Assembly: GCA_015060405.1 (NCBI GenBank)
Contig: SUYN01000001.1
Coordinates: forward strand, 1 to 64,000
Direction of reading: 5' to 3'
From: Bacteroidales bacterium
GTDB taxonomy: Bacteria > Bacteroidota > Bacteroidia > Bacteroidales > UBA932
DNA: 64,000 nt
This document shows positions 17,993 to 26,846 of the stretch, piece after piece. Position 1 is the first letter of the stretch, and each line of letters begins with the position of its first letter. The notes under the pieces are model-generated. The model was not told the DNA's origin and ran no database searches. It saw only the letters and a program-made list of their open reading frames with translations. The position numbers and the translations under genes were made by a program.

Positions 17993-20524
17993 TTATTCAT
18001 TTGTCTGTTCTGTCGGTTCCTGGACCTGACCTTCTGCCTGCTGCGGAAGACTCTGCTCTTCCTCCGACTTGTTCACGGCAGATATGGCTGCGATGGAATC
18101 TCCTTCCCTGATGTTTATGAGGCGGACTCCCTGTGTGGCACGGCCGGCAACCTTTATGTCTGAAACTGCCATTCTGATTGTGATTCCGGAACGGTTGATT
18201 ATCATCAGGTCATTCTCGTCGGTCACATTCTTCATAGCCACCAGTGATCCGGTCTTTTCAGTGATATTCAGTGTCTTGACACCCTTTCCTCCCCTGTTTG
18301 TCTTACGATACTCATCGAACTCGGAACGCTTTCCATAACCATGCTCACTGACGACGAGAAGGCTATGTGCTTCTGCATCTTCAGCTTTAGGATCATATGC
18401 TATCATTCCGATTACCTCGTCATCTTCATCAATATTTATGCCACGCACACCGGACGCAGTCCTGCCCAATGCCCTTGCATCTGACTCGTCGAAGCGGCAG
18501 CAGCGGCCCTTTCGTCCTGCGAGAAGGATCTCGCACTCTCCGTTTGTGAGAACGGCATCAAGGAGTTCGTCTCCGTCACGTACCGTGATCGCGATGACTC
18601 CGTTTGCACGAGGTCTTGAATATGCCTCTAGGGAAGTCTTCTTGATTATACCCTTCTTCGTACCGAGTACTATATACGTATTGTTCACATAGTCCTCATC
18701 CTTGAGGTTGCGGACATTGAGGTAGGTCTTGATCTTGTCATCCGGCTCGATGTTGATCACGTTCTGGATGGCACGGCCTTTCGATGCACGCGAACCCTCA
18801 GGAATTTCATATACCTTAAGCCAGTAGCAGCGTCCGTTCTGAGTGAACAGGAGCATCGTGCTGTGCATGTTCGCCACATAGATGTGCTCGATAAAGTCTT
18901 CATCACGTGTCGCACTTCCCTTCATTCCTACTCCTCCCCTGTTCTGGAGACGGTATTCAGTAAGAGATGTCCTCTTGATGTAGCCGAGATGTGAAATGGT
19001 GATCACCACATCCTCGTCTGCATAGAAGTCTTCCGGATTGAATTCTTCAGAAGAAAGCGCTATCTCCGTCCTTCTTGCATCACCGTACTTCTCCTTCATC
19101 TCAAGGGTCTCGTCCTTGATGATGCCAAGCTGGAGCTTTTCATCAGCAAGCACGTCCTGACAGTACTGGATGAACTTCATGAGTTCGTCATACTCGCTCT
19201 GGAGCTTTTCTCTTTCGAGTCCTGTGAGCTGACGGAGCCTCATCTCGACAATCGCTGTCGCCTGCACTTCCGTAAAGCCGAATGTCGCCATCAGCTCGCT
19301 CTTTGCATCGTCCACGCTCTTGGATGCACGGATGATGTTGATGATCTGATCTATCACATCGAGAGCCTTCAGCAGACCTTCAAGAATGTGAGCTCTCTTC
19401 TGAGCCTTTTCAAGATCGAACTTCGTTCTCCTGACAATCACCTCGTGACGGTGACGGACGAAGTACTTTATAAGTTGCTTCAGGTTGAGCGTTCGCGGCC
19501 TTCCGTTTACAAGGGCGACGTTGTTTACTGAGAAGCTTGACTGAAGCGGGCTGTACTTGTAGAGCATGTTGAGCACCACATTCGCATTTGCGTCCTTCTT
19601 GAGACGGATGACGATGCGGACACCCTTCATCGTAGTCTCGTCGTTGATGTAGGCGATGCCGTCGATCTTCTTGTTTTCAACAAGCTCCGCTATCTTCTCG
19701 ATCATCTCACGCTTGTTGACCATGTACGGGATTTCTGTGACAACTATGGTCTCGCGGCCTGAATCGCTGACTTCGATTTCAGTCTTGGAGCGGATTACGA
19801 TACGTCCTCTACCTGTCTCGAATGCATCCTTGATTCCCTGACGGCCCTGGATTATACCTCCTGTCGGGAAGTCCGGGCCCTTGACATACTGCATCAGTTC
19901 GTCGATGGTGATCTCAGGATTGTCGATATAGGCACATATGGCGTCGCAGCACTCGGTAAGGTTGTGAGGTGCCATGTTTGTCGCCATACCGACGGCAATA
20001 CCTGAAGATCCGTTCAGAAGCAGGAGCGGAAGCTTTGTAGGCAGCACCGTCGGCTCCTGAAGGGAGTCATCGAAGTTGTTCTGAAAATCAACTGTATCCT
20101 TGTCAAGGTCTGCAAGGACCTCGTCGGAAAGCTTCGAGAGCTTGGCCTCGGTGTAACGCATCGCTGCAACCGGGTCACCGTCCATGGAACCGAAGTTACC
20201 CTGTCCGAAGACAAGAGGATATCTCAGGCTCCAGTCCTGGGCCATTCTGGCCATGGCGTCATACACGCTCGAGTCGCCGTGTGGATGATATTTACCGAGC
20301 ACCTCACCGACGATACGGGCAGATTTCTTTGTCTGGCTGGTATGACGCAGTCCCAGACCATCCATTCCGAACAGCACTCTTCTGTGAACGGGTTTGAATC
20401 CGTCACGCACATCAGGAAGGGCTCTGGACACGATCACAGACATGGAGTAGTCTATGTAGGCACTCCTCATCTGCTGGTCGATATTCACCTGTTCTATCCT
20501 TCCTGTCTTTACTTCATTTTCCAT
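17993..20524 (-). CDS. gyrA: DNA gyrase subunit A
   Basis: An 843-residue type IIA topoisomerase subunit that makes and reseals the double-strand break during negative supercoiling with GyrB. The active Tyr is Y124 in AMRYTEA. The quinolone-determining positions read as the usual Ser (S85) and Asp (D89) in [10 protein letters not shown], so no classical resistance substitution is seen. The C-terminal beta-pinwheel repeats are present. The position expected to carry the GyrA box reads QNRGGVG rather than QRRGGKG. The gene has its own promoter, divergent from clpC, and the TPR gene follows it. Confidence 0.95.
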   Translation of the reverse strand: MENEVKTGRIEQVNIDQQMRSAYIDYSMSVIVSRALPDVRDGFKPVHRRVLFGMDGLGLRHTSQTKKSARIVGEVLGKYHPHGDSSVYDAMARMAQDWSLRYPLVFGQGNFGSMDGDPVAAMRYTEAKLSKLSDEVLADLDKDTVDFQNNFDDSLQEPTVLPTKLPLLLLNGSSGIAVGMATNMAPHNLTECCDAICAYIDNPEITIDELMQYVKGPDFPTGGIIQGRQGIKDAFETGRGRIVIRSKTEIEVSDSGRETIVVTEIPYMVNKREMIEKIAELVENKKIDGIAYINDETTMKGVRIVIRLKKDANANVVLNMLYKYSPLQSSFSVNNVALVNGRPRTLNLKQLIKYFVRHRHEVIVRRTKFDLEKAQKRAHILEGLLKALDVIDQIINIIRASKSVDDAKSELMATFGFTEVQATAIVEMRLRQLTGLEREKLQSEYDELMKFIQYCQDVLADEKLQLGIIKDETLEMKEKYGDARRTEIALSSEEFNPEDFYADEDVVITISHLGYIKRTSLTEYRLQNRGGVGMKGSATRDEDFIEHIYVANMHSTMLLFTQNGRCYWLKVYEIPEGSRASKGRAIQNVINIEPDDKIKTYLNVRNLKDEDYVNNTYIVLGTKKGIIKKTSLEAYSRPRANGVIAITVRDGDELLDAVLTNGECEILLAGRKGRCCRFDESDARALGRTASGVRGINIDEDDEVIGMIAYDPKAEDAEAHSLLVVSEHGYGKRSEFDEYRKTNRGGKGVKTLNITEKTGSLVAMKNVTDENDLMIINRSGITIRMAVSDIKVAGRATQGVRLINIREGDSIAAISAVNKSEEEQSLPQQAEGQVQEPTEQTNE

Positions 20525-20585
20525 ATATGAATCGTCTTTTCCGTTCTAATCTCAATCACGATGTACATCTTGACATACATCTTGG

Positions 20586-20593
20586 CAAAGTTA
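20586..20593 (-). promoter_or_regulatory. -7 box of gyrA
   Basis: The minus strand reads TAACTTTG (TAnnTTTG) 61 bases ahead of gyrA, in the 135-base divergent gap shared with clpC. Confidence 0.5.
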
Positions 20594-20605
20594 CGAAATT
20601 TTTAG

Positions 20606-20613
20606 TAATTTTG
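20606..20613 (+). promoter_or_regulatory. -7 box of clpC
   Basis: The plus strand reads TAATTTTG (TAnnTTTG) 46 bases ahead of the clpC ATG. It lies back-to-back with the gyrA box. Confidence 0.5.
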
Positions 20614-20659
20614 TGCAATCAAAATCGATTTTGTTACAACCCGCCACGATTTTCAGATT

Positions 20660-22996
20660 ATGGATATAAGCATATCAGACGAACTCAACTCAATCATAAA
20701 CTTTTCAAGGGAAGAAGCCATGAGGACAGGCAGCTACGGGATAGCTCCGGACCACCTGTTTCTCGGCATCATCCGCCATGGGGAGAACACTGCAGCAGAT
20801 GCATTGAGAGGTCTTGCGACAGACCTTGACGAGATGAAGCAGTTCATTGACAGCCACATCTTCACCAATGAGCACATCCCCTACTCGGAGATCGACAATG
20901 TGAGCTTCTCCAGAGGTGCCCAGAACGCCTTGAGCTTCACGCTTCTGGAGGCTGCCAAGCTGCGCAGCGGAAAGGCCTCGTCGCAGCATCTGCTGCTGGC
21001 CTTGATGCGCGCCGGAGGCTCGTACGGAAGCACCTACCTCAAGGACACCGGAATAGAATACGCCAACATCTTCAGATATCTCGACAAGTGCGACATGCTT
21101 GACAGAGGACCGGAAGGAGAAGATACACCCGAAGACGAGGAACTTCCTCGCATCAGGATAAGGGCGACGGCGTCAGAGGAGAATGTCAAGGAAGAGAAGT
21201 CCCTGCCGCCTCTTGAAGAGTTCGGCTATGACATCACACAGGCGGCACGCGAGGGCAAGCTGGACCCGCTTGTGGGACGCGAGGACGAGATACAGAGGGT
21301 GATCCAGATCCTGGGCAGAAGACGGAAGAACAACCCCATGCTCGTCGGCGACCCCGGCGTCGGAAAGTCGGCTATAGTCGAAGGCATAGCGATAAAGATC
21401 GTGACAGGCGACATACCTCCTGCACTGGCTGACAAGCGTCTCATATCACTGGACCTCGGGTCCATCGTGGCCGGAACAAAATACCGCGGAGATTTCGAGA
21501 AAAGGCTGAAGACCATAATCAATGAAGTGGCGGCCGACCCTGATGTCATCCTGTTCATCGACGAGTTCCACACCATCGTCGGGGCGGGCGGAGCATCCGG
21601 CAGCCTCGACGCGGCCAACATGCTGAAGCCGGCGCTGGCCAGAGGCGACATCCAGTGCATAGGCGCGACCACAATGGACGAGTTCCGCAGGATAGTGGAA
21701 AAGGACGGAGCGCTCGACAGGAGGTTTCAGAAGATCATGGTGGAGCATACCGACATTGCCCAGTCCATTTCCATCCTGGACCGTCTGAAGACCAATTACG
21801 AGAAGCATCACAATGTCATCTACACGGAAGAGGCCATCGAAGCCTGCGTGAAGATGTCGGACAGATACATCACGGACAGATGCCTTCCCGACAAGGCGAT
21901 AGATGCCATGGACGAGAGCGGCTCCATGGTAAGGCTGAAGAATCCGAAGACAACGGCAAAGGTGACGGCGGAGGATGTCGCGGAGGTCGTGTCCAAGATG
22001 ACAGGCATCCCGTCGGGAAGAATAGCCGAGGGAGAAGGAAGCAAGCTGCTGAAGATGAAGGAGAAGCTCAGCAGGAGGATAATCGGACAGGATGAGGCGA
22101 TCGACAAGGTCGTGCGTGCAATACAGCGCAACAGGGCAGGAATCAAGGATCCGGGCAAGCCAATAGGCACCTTCATGTTCTTCGGCCCTACCGGTGTGGG
22201 AAAGACCCAGCTGGCAAAGTCACTTGCAGAGTACCTGTTTGATTCTGAAGAGAATATGATTCGCCTTGACATGAGCGAATATATGGAGAAATTCAATGTG
22301 TCAAGACTCATAGGAGCGCCTCCGGGATATGTGGGATTTGAAGATGGAGGACAGTTGAGCGAGCGCGTCAGGAGGAAGCCGTATTGTGTCGTGCTCCTGG
22401 ACGAAGTGGAGAAGGCACATCCGGACGTATTCAACCTCCTCCTGCAGGTTCTCGACGAGGGAAGGCTCACAGACAGCAACGGGCGCACGGTCAGCTTCAG
22501 AAACACCATAGTCATAATGACTTCCAATGTCGGAAGCCGCGAACTTGAAGAGTACGGCCACGGAATGGGATTCAGCACTTCCGGAACCAATGTAAGGAAC
22601 AACAAGAAGGTGATTGTGGAGAAGGCCGTCAGGAAGGCCTTTCCTCCTGAATTCATCAACAGGGTCGACGAGCAGGTCTTCTTCAATCCTCTGGCAAAGG
22701 AAGATCTGGCAAAGATCATAGACATCGAGCTCAAGGGGCTTAAGAAGCGTGTGAAGGAAGCCGGATTCGAGCTCACCATTACAGCAGCAGCAAAGAGGTT
22801 CGTCGCAGAGGCAGGTTATGACCCGAGCTATGGAGCGAGACCGCTCAAGAGAGCCATACAGAGATACATAGAAGATCCCGTGTCCGAACAGATCATAGCC
22901 GACAGGATGCTTTCCGGCAGAAAGGCCTCCACACACACCAGACTCAGCGTGAGCCTTTCGGAAGACAAGGAGTCCACTATCGTCCAGTGGCGTTAG
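20660..22996 (+). CDS. clpC: ATP-dependent Clp protease ATP-binding subunit ClpC
   Basis: A 778-residue Hsp100 unfoldase. It has an N-terminal double Clp repeat (about 1-145), AAA module 1 with GDPGVGKS (about 232) and AAA module 2 with GPTGVGKT (about 510). A C-terminal D2-small domain follows. A GMGF tripeptide-type loop in the second module fits the ClpP-docking loop, which favours ClpC/ClpA over the disaggregase ClpB. The middle domain is short and the total is some 50-80 residues below typical ClpC. It would feed substrates to ClpP, which is not in this window. Its stop overlaps a small ORF on the other strand. Confidence 0.9.
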   Translation: MDISISDELNSIINFSREEAMRTGSYGIAPDHLFLGIIRHGENTAADALRGLATDLDEMKQFIDSHIFTNEHIPYSEIDNVSFSRGAQNALSFTLLEAAKLRSGKASSQHLLLALMRAGGSYGSTYLKDTGIEYANIFRYLDKCDMLDRGPEGEDTPEDEELPRIRIRATASEENVKEEKSLPPLEEFGYDITQAAREGKLDPLVGREDEIQRVIQILGRRRKNNPMLVGDPGVGKSAIVEGIAIKIVTGDIPPALADKRLISLDLGSIVAGTKYRGDFEKRLKTIINEVAADPDVILFIDEFHTIVGAGGASGSLDAANMLKPALARGDIQCIGATTMDEFRRIVEKDGALDRRFQKIMVEHTDIAQSISILDRLKTNYEKHHNVIYTEEAIEACVKMSDRYITDRCLPDKAIDAMDESGSMVRLKNPKTTAKVTAEDVAEVVSKMTGIPSGRIAEGEGSKLLKMKEKLSRRIIGQDEAIDKVVRAIQRNRAGIKDPGKPIGTFMFFGPTGVGKTQLAKSLAEYLFDSEENMIRLDMSEYMEKFNVSRLIGAPPGYVGFEDGGQLSERVRRKPYCVVLLDEVEKAHPDVFNLLLQVLDEGRLTDSNGRTVSFRNTIVIMTSNVGSRELEEYGHGMGFSTSGTNVRNNKKVIVEKAVRKAFPPEFINRVDEQVFFNPLAKEDLAKIIDIELKGLKKRVKEAGFELTITAAAKRFVAEAGYDPSYGARPLKRAIQRYIEDPVSEQIIADRMLSGRKASTHTRLSVSLSEDKESTIVQWR

Positions 22997-23115
22997 GCAA
23001 GGTTGACATCCATAAGTTCCAGATCCATTTCGTTGATCATTTCAACCAATGTCCTGTAGGAAACTTCTGATGAGATCATTGAGTTGATGAAAGCGAGGGT
23101 GTTTTCTGTATTCAT
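22993..23115 (-). CDS. Small acidic protein, 40 residues, unknown function
   Basis: An intact ATG-to-TAA frame of 40 codons. The product is acidic and Met-rich (six Met, seven Glu), probably a single amphipathic helical hairpin, and has no signal peptide or Cys. An exact TAnnTTTG box lies 38 bases ahead of the ATG, and no other minus-strand gene could use that promoter. The last four bases overlap the clpC stop tail to tail. I recognise no family. A regulatory peptide, a small membrane-free adaptor or a peptide-modification substrate are all possible. Confidence 0.55.
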   Translation of the reverse strand: MNTENTLAFINSMISSEVSYRTLVEMINEMDLELMDVNLA

Positions 23116-23153
23116 AATCGTAACTTTTAATGGTTTCTGTCATTTTGTTGATG

Positions 23154-23161
23154 CAAAGGTA
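23154..23161 (-). promoter_or_regulatory. -7 box of the 40-residue ORF
   Basis: The minus strand reads TACCTTTG, an exact TAnnTTTG match, 38 bases ahead of the small ORF's ATG. Confidence 0.55.
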
Positions 23162-23226
23162 AGCCCACATTGTGCCAATCCACAGCACAAGTAAAACAAA
23201 AACTGAAAAAAAAGAAATCCTTTCAT

Positions 23227-23234
23227 TATATTTG
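23227..23234 (+). promoter_or_regulatory. -7 box of the AI-2E-type transporter gene
   Basis: The plus strand reads TATATTTG 25 bases ahead of the ATG at 23260. It lies inside the upstream extension of the open frame, which excludes the earlier start codon at 23170. Confidence 0.6.
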
Positions 23235-23259
23235 TAGGGTTGTAACCCAAAACAGGATC

Positions 23260-24420
23260 ATGGAGAATAACGAAAGATACACCGACAAGCTGGCCAAATA
23301 CATACTCATGGCGGCCGGAGCAGCCGTAATCGCCGCATTGTGCTGGTATTTCAGAAGCGTACTGATCTACGTACTCATAGCTGTCGTCGTCTCTCTTATC
23401 GGGAAGCCGGTGATGGGACTGCTGCAGAAACTGAAGATCAAGGGAAGGAAAGCCCCGGACTGGCTGCTGGCAGCCCTGACATTGTTCTTGACGATGACCA
23501 TCATCATCAGCGTTCTGACAATGCTGTTCCCTATCGTAAGCGGCATATTGAAGGGCATATCCATAAGCAGCATAGAGAATTCCGCCGGAAGCATAGCTGT
23601 ACCTCTGGCCGATCTGAACGAATTCCTGCGCAACACGTTCCCTCAGCTCGGAGAAGAATTCAGGATCGAGGTCCTCGCCATCAAGGAACTGCAGAACATA
23701 TTCAATGTCTCCACGATCTCGTCAATGATAGGTTCCGCGACTTCATTCCTCACCAGTTTCGGCATAGGTCTCTTCTCCGTGGTGTTCATTGCCTTCTTCT
23801 TCATCAAGGATGACGGCCTGTTCACTAAGATCGTATGCGCCCTGGTTCCTGACAGGCACGAAAAGACCACTGAAAAGGCGATATCTGACATCGGTTATCT
23901 TCTTTCACGCTATTTCATAGGAGTCATGATAGAAGTGACAGGAGTCGCTCTCGTGAACTTCATAGGACTCATGTTCATCGCAAGGCTCGGCTTCAATGCC
24001 TCTATAGGAATAGCCTTCCTGACAGGAATCCTGAACATAATCCCGTACGTCGGTCCTCTGATGGGCGGTGCCCTCGGTACCGTACTCGGTCTGATAATCA
24101 AATACACCAGCGCGGTCCCTGTCGGACTTGATGTGAGCTTCTGGTTCTTCACCATCATACTGATAGCCATATTCTGCTTCACTCAGCTGATAGACAACTT
24201 CTTCTATCAGCCGGTGATCTACTCCACCAGCATCAAGGCAAAGCCTCTTGAAATATTCCTTGTCCTGCTCATCGTAGGCCACATAGGAGGACCTCTGGCA
24301 ATGATCGCCGCCATCCCATGCTACACGGTGGTGAGAGTGATAGCCTTCCGCTTCTTCAGGAACGTAAAGGCGATAAGAAGGCTTATCCCGTCGGAAAAAC
24401 TTATAACAGGAGATAAATAA
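23260..24420 (+). CDS. AI-2E family transporter (TqsA/PerM type)
   Basis: A 386-residue inner-membrane protein from the ATG at 23260. The open frame starts at 23170, but the promoter box lies between the two. It has about eight membrane segments: two or three at the N-terminus, a soluble central region (about 95-175), then a dense C-terminal bundle. This bundle contains GILNIIPYVGPLMGG, a hallmark of the AI-2E/PerM family. Some members export autoinducer-2 and others act as Na+/H+ antiporters, so the substrate is not assigned. The esterase gene follows 10 bases downstream. Confidence 0.85.
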   Translation: MENNERYTDKLAKYILMAAGAAVIAALCWYFRSVLIYVLIAVVVSLIGKPVMGLLQKLKIKGRKAPDWLLAALTLFLTMTIIISVLTMLFPIVSGILKGISISSIENSAGSIAVPLADLNEFLRNTFPQLGEEFRIEVLAIKELQNIFNVSTISSMIGSATSFLTSFGIGLFSVVFIAFFFIKDDGLFTKIVCALVPDRHEKTTEKAISDIGYLLSRYFIGVMIEVTGVALVNFIGLMFIARLGFNASIGIAFLTGILNIIPYVGPLMGGALGTVLGLIIKYTSAVPVGLDVSFWFFTIILIAIFCFTQLIDNFFYQPVIYSTSIKAKPLEIFLVLLIVGHIGGPLAMIAAIPCYTVVRVIAFRFFRNVKAIRRLIPSEKLITGDK

Positions 24421-24430
24421 GACAAGCGTC

Positions 24431-25393
24431 ATGACAAGAAAATCACTGATCATTACAGCCACAATTCTGGCATTGTCCGTTTTCGCAGGCGTGGAGACGG
24501 ATGCACAGACACAGATCATTTCGCCGGACGGCACCTACCTCTTTGCAGAAAGGGACACATGCAGCCTGTTCATGGACGTATATGAACCGGCCAAGGGAAG
24601 CAAGACCTCGATAGACGGAATCAGCAGGCCTACCATCATCTTCATGTTCGGAGGAGGCTTTGTCGGGGGCACACGCGACGACCCGGACTATCACAAATGG
24701 TTCCGGCAGATGACGGACGAAGGATACAGGATCATTTCCATCGACTACAGGCTCGGCCTCAAAGGTTCCACCAAGGTGGGCGTAGCCCAGGTGAACGTGC
24801 TGGACAAAGCCATCCACATGGCGGTAGAAGACCTGTTCAGCGCAACAAGCTACATCATTGACAATGCCGAGCAGCTTTCTGTAGATCCGGACAACATAGT
24901 CATCAGCGGCTCATCAGCTGGAGCGATATCGGTGATGCAGGCGGAATACGAGATCTGCAACAGGACATCCTGGGCATCCGTACTCCCGCAGGACTTCAAT
25001 TATGCAGGCGTGATGTCATTCTCAGGTGCCATCCTCTCAAGAAAGGGAAAGGTGAAATACGAGTCCAGACCGGCTCCGACACTGATGCTCCACGGAACGA
25101 GTGACGAACTGGTTCCATACAGGCAGATCAAGGTGTTCAACCTCGGTTTCTTCGGAGGCGGGAAGCTTGTCGAGAGATTCAAGAAATTCGGCCTTGACTA
25201 CAACATGTACCATTTCATGGGATATGGCCACGAAGTGGCTGTCTCGATGGAGACTACAATGGACATCCAGAGGGAATTCCTTGAAAAGAACGTGATGCAG
25301 AAAAAGAAGAGAATAGTAGAGGCCTGGATATCCGACCCAGACGTATACAAGGGAGGCGGCCCTCAGTCCCGCAAGGAACTGTACGGAGAATAA
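24431..25393 (+). CDS. Secreted alpha/beta-hydrolase (carboxylesterase-like)
   Basis: A 320-residue protein with a signal peptide (about 1-25, ending DAQ). The fold signatures of the esterase/lipase group are present: FGGGF as oxyanion-hole loop, nucleophile Ser in GSSAG, Asp in HGTSDELVP and His in GYGHEV. It therefore probably hydrolyses a small ester in the periplasm. It starts 10 bases after the transporter stop and is likely co-transcribed, but no functional link is evident. A perfect hairpin follows at 25400-25425. Confidence 0.8.
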   Translation: MTRKSLIITATILALSVFAGVETDAQTQIISPDGTYLFAERDTCSLFMDVYEPAKGSKTSIDGISRPTIIFMFGGGFVGGTRDDPDYHKWFRQMTDEGYRIISIDYRLGLKGSTKVGVAQVNVLDKAIHMAVEDLFSATSYIIDNAEQLSVDPDNIVISGSSAGAISVMQAEYEICNRTSWASVLPQDFNYAGVMSFSGAILSRKGKVKYESRPAPTLMLHGTSDELVPYRQIKVFNLGFFGGGKLVERFKKFGLDYNMYHFMGYGHEVAVSMETTMDIQREFLEKNVMQKKKRIVEAWISDPDVYKGGGPQSRKELYGE

Positions 25394-25399
25394 AAAACG

Positions 25400-25425
25400 A
25401 TGGGAAGAGCGGCGGCTCTTCCCAT
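25400..25425. terminator. Bidirectional terminator
   Basis: A perfect 11-base inverted repeat (25400-25410, 25415-25425) with loop GGCG. It lies between the esterase stop and the convergent nucleoside phosphorylase stop. Confidence 0.75.
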
Positions 25426-25451
25426 TGTCATTTCATTTACGTCCTCAACGG

Positions 25452-26321
25452 TTATTCGGCAAGTTTGTCAAGCACAAGCTCTACAAGTTTTCTGACCTGC
25501 GGCTTGTAATCCGGATTGCTGGCCTTGTGATGGCGGTGCGCTATGATGCAGCAGACCGTACCGGCGTTGTGTCCAAGATGCGCGGCAATACCGGCGATTG
25601 CGGAGCCTTCCATCTCGAAATTCGTGACACGCTCGTCACCGAAGCGGAAGGACTCGAAGGTGTCCAGCATGTCCGGCATGGCAAGAGGCATGCGGAGTAC
25701 ACGTCCCTGAGGGCCATAGAAGCCGGAGGCCGCTATGGTCATTCCCTTGACGGTGCAGTCGCGGAACTTCTCTGACATCTTTTCACCTGCCCTGACAAAA
25801 TATGGGTCAGGAAGATGCGGGTTCCAGCCCGTATGCTTCTTGAAGGCCTCTTCTATGTCAAGCAGGGCTATGCTGTCCCTGTCCGCATACCAGTTGAGAA
25901 GGCCGTCACAACCTACGGATATGTGCGAGAACACGAACGCCCCGAGAGGGATGTCCGGCTGTATGGCGCCGGAAGTGCCGATACGGATGATGTTCAGAGT
26001 GCGATGTTCAGGCTTGACCTCCCTTGTCTGGAAATCTATATTGGCAAGGGCATCAAGTTCATTCATGACGATGTCGATGTTGTCCGTACCTATACCGGTA
26101 GAAAGAGCTGTCATCCTGACTCCCTTATATTTTCCAGTGACAGACACAAATTCGCGTGAAGAGTGACGGAACTCCTTCTCGTCGAAATATTCGGCTATCA
26201 TGTCCACCCTGCCCGGATCACCCACAAGGATCACATTGTCAGCCAGTTCTTCCGGACGGAGATGAAGATGGAACACAGATCCGTCCCCATTGATTATCAG
26301 TTCAGATTCAGCTATTCTCAT
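25452..26321 (-). CDS. Nucleoside phosphorylase (uridine phosphorylase-like)
   Basis: A 289-residue PNP/UDP-family phosphorylase from the ATG at 26321. The open frame extends to 26363, but that end falls inside the -7 box. Visible motifs are VGDPGRVDMIAEYFD near the N-terminus (phosphate-binding), IGTSG in the core, and NFEMEGSAIAG near residue 230, with the Met-Glu that contacts the ribose. These enzymes split nucleosides with phosphate for base salvage. The length and N-terminal extension are typical of Bacteroidota uridine phosphorylase-like proteins, but the preferred base is not certain. Confidence 0.88.
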   Translation of the reverse strand: MRIAESELIINGDGSVFHLHLRPEELADNVILVGDPGRVDMIAEYFDEKEFRHSSREFVSVTGKYKGVRMTALSTGIGTDNIDIVMNELDALANIDFQTREVKPEHRTLNIIRIGTSGAIQPDIPLGAFVFSHISVGCDGLLNWYADRDSIALLDIEEAFKKHTGWNPHLPDPYFVRAGEKMSEKFRDCTVKGMTIAASGFYGPQGRVLRMPLAMPDMLDTFESFRFGDERVTNFEMEGSAIAGIAAHLGHNAGTVCCIIAHRHHKASNPDYKPQVRKLVELVLDKLAE

Positions 26322-26360
26322 AATTTTATATTTAAAACGTTCAGACGTGCAATAATCGTT

Positions 26361-26368
26361 CAAATATA
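26361..26368 (-). promoter_or_regulatory. -7 box of the nucleoside phosphorylase gene
   Basis: The minus strand reads TATATTTG 39 bases ahead of the ATG at 26321. Confidence 0.55.
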
Positions 26369-26389
26369 GTTTATTTCTCTTAAAATTCC

Positions 26390-26397
26390 TACTTTTG
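26390..26397 (+). promoter_or_regulatory. -7 box of the DUF4293-MFS operon
   Basis: The plus strand reads TACTTTTG 29 bases ahead of the DUF4293 gene. It is divergent from the phosphorylase promoter. Confidence 0.55.
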
Positions 26398-26426
26398 CAG
26401 ACCTACAACAACTACTGCAGAATCTT

Positions 26427-26846
26427 ATGTGGAAAAGAATTCAGACTATCCTTCTGGCGGCAGCCACCGTACTTGTAATCTCCATGCTTTTCAGCAGGTT
26501 CGCGACAATTGTCGGTCCTGAAGGGGATGTGGCAGTGATAAGGTACCACGAGAAACTCCCCTACCTCACCCTGCTCATAATGCTTACCACCGCCCATATC
26601 GCGGCTACCGCGAGCTTCAAGGCTCCTTTCCTTCAGGCGAGAGTCAGCGTGATCGCTGCTCTGATCGCGACAGGCTTTCAGATCTGGCTTGGAACTGACT
26701 TCCTCCTGCACAGGACCGAAATGACATTCTCGATCACAATACTCTTCCCGCTGCTTGCCTCTTTCCTCGACATCATGGCAGCCAGGAGCGCCATGACCGA
26801 CCAGATGCTCATGACAATGAACAGAAAAATCAAGAATAAGAAATGA
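26427..26846 (+). CDS. DUF4293 family membrane protein
   Basis: A 139-residue protein that begins with the family-typical MWKRIQTILL. It has four hydrophobic segments (about 5-22, 45-62, 72-90 and 100-118) and a basic tail. DUF4293 proteins are small inner-membrane proteins found almost only in Bacteroidota, with no known function. Its stop overlaps the start of the MFS gene (ATGA), so the two are translationally coupled. Confidence 0.75.
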   Translation: MWKRIQTILLAAATVLVISMLFSRFATIVGPEGDVAVIRYHEKLPYLTLLIMLTTAHIAATASFKAPFLQARVSVIAALIATGFQIWLGTDFLLHRTEMTFSITILFPLLASFLDIMAARSAMTDQMLMTMNRKIKNKK

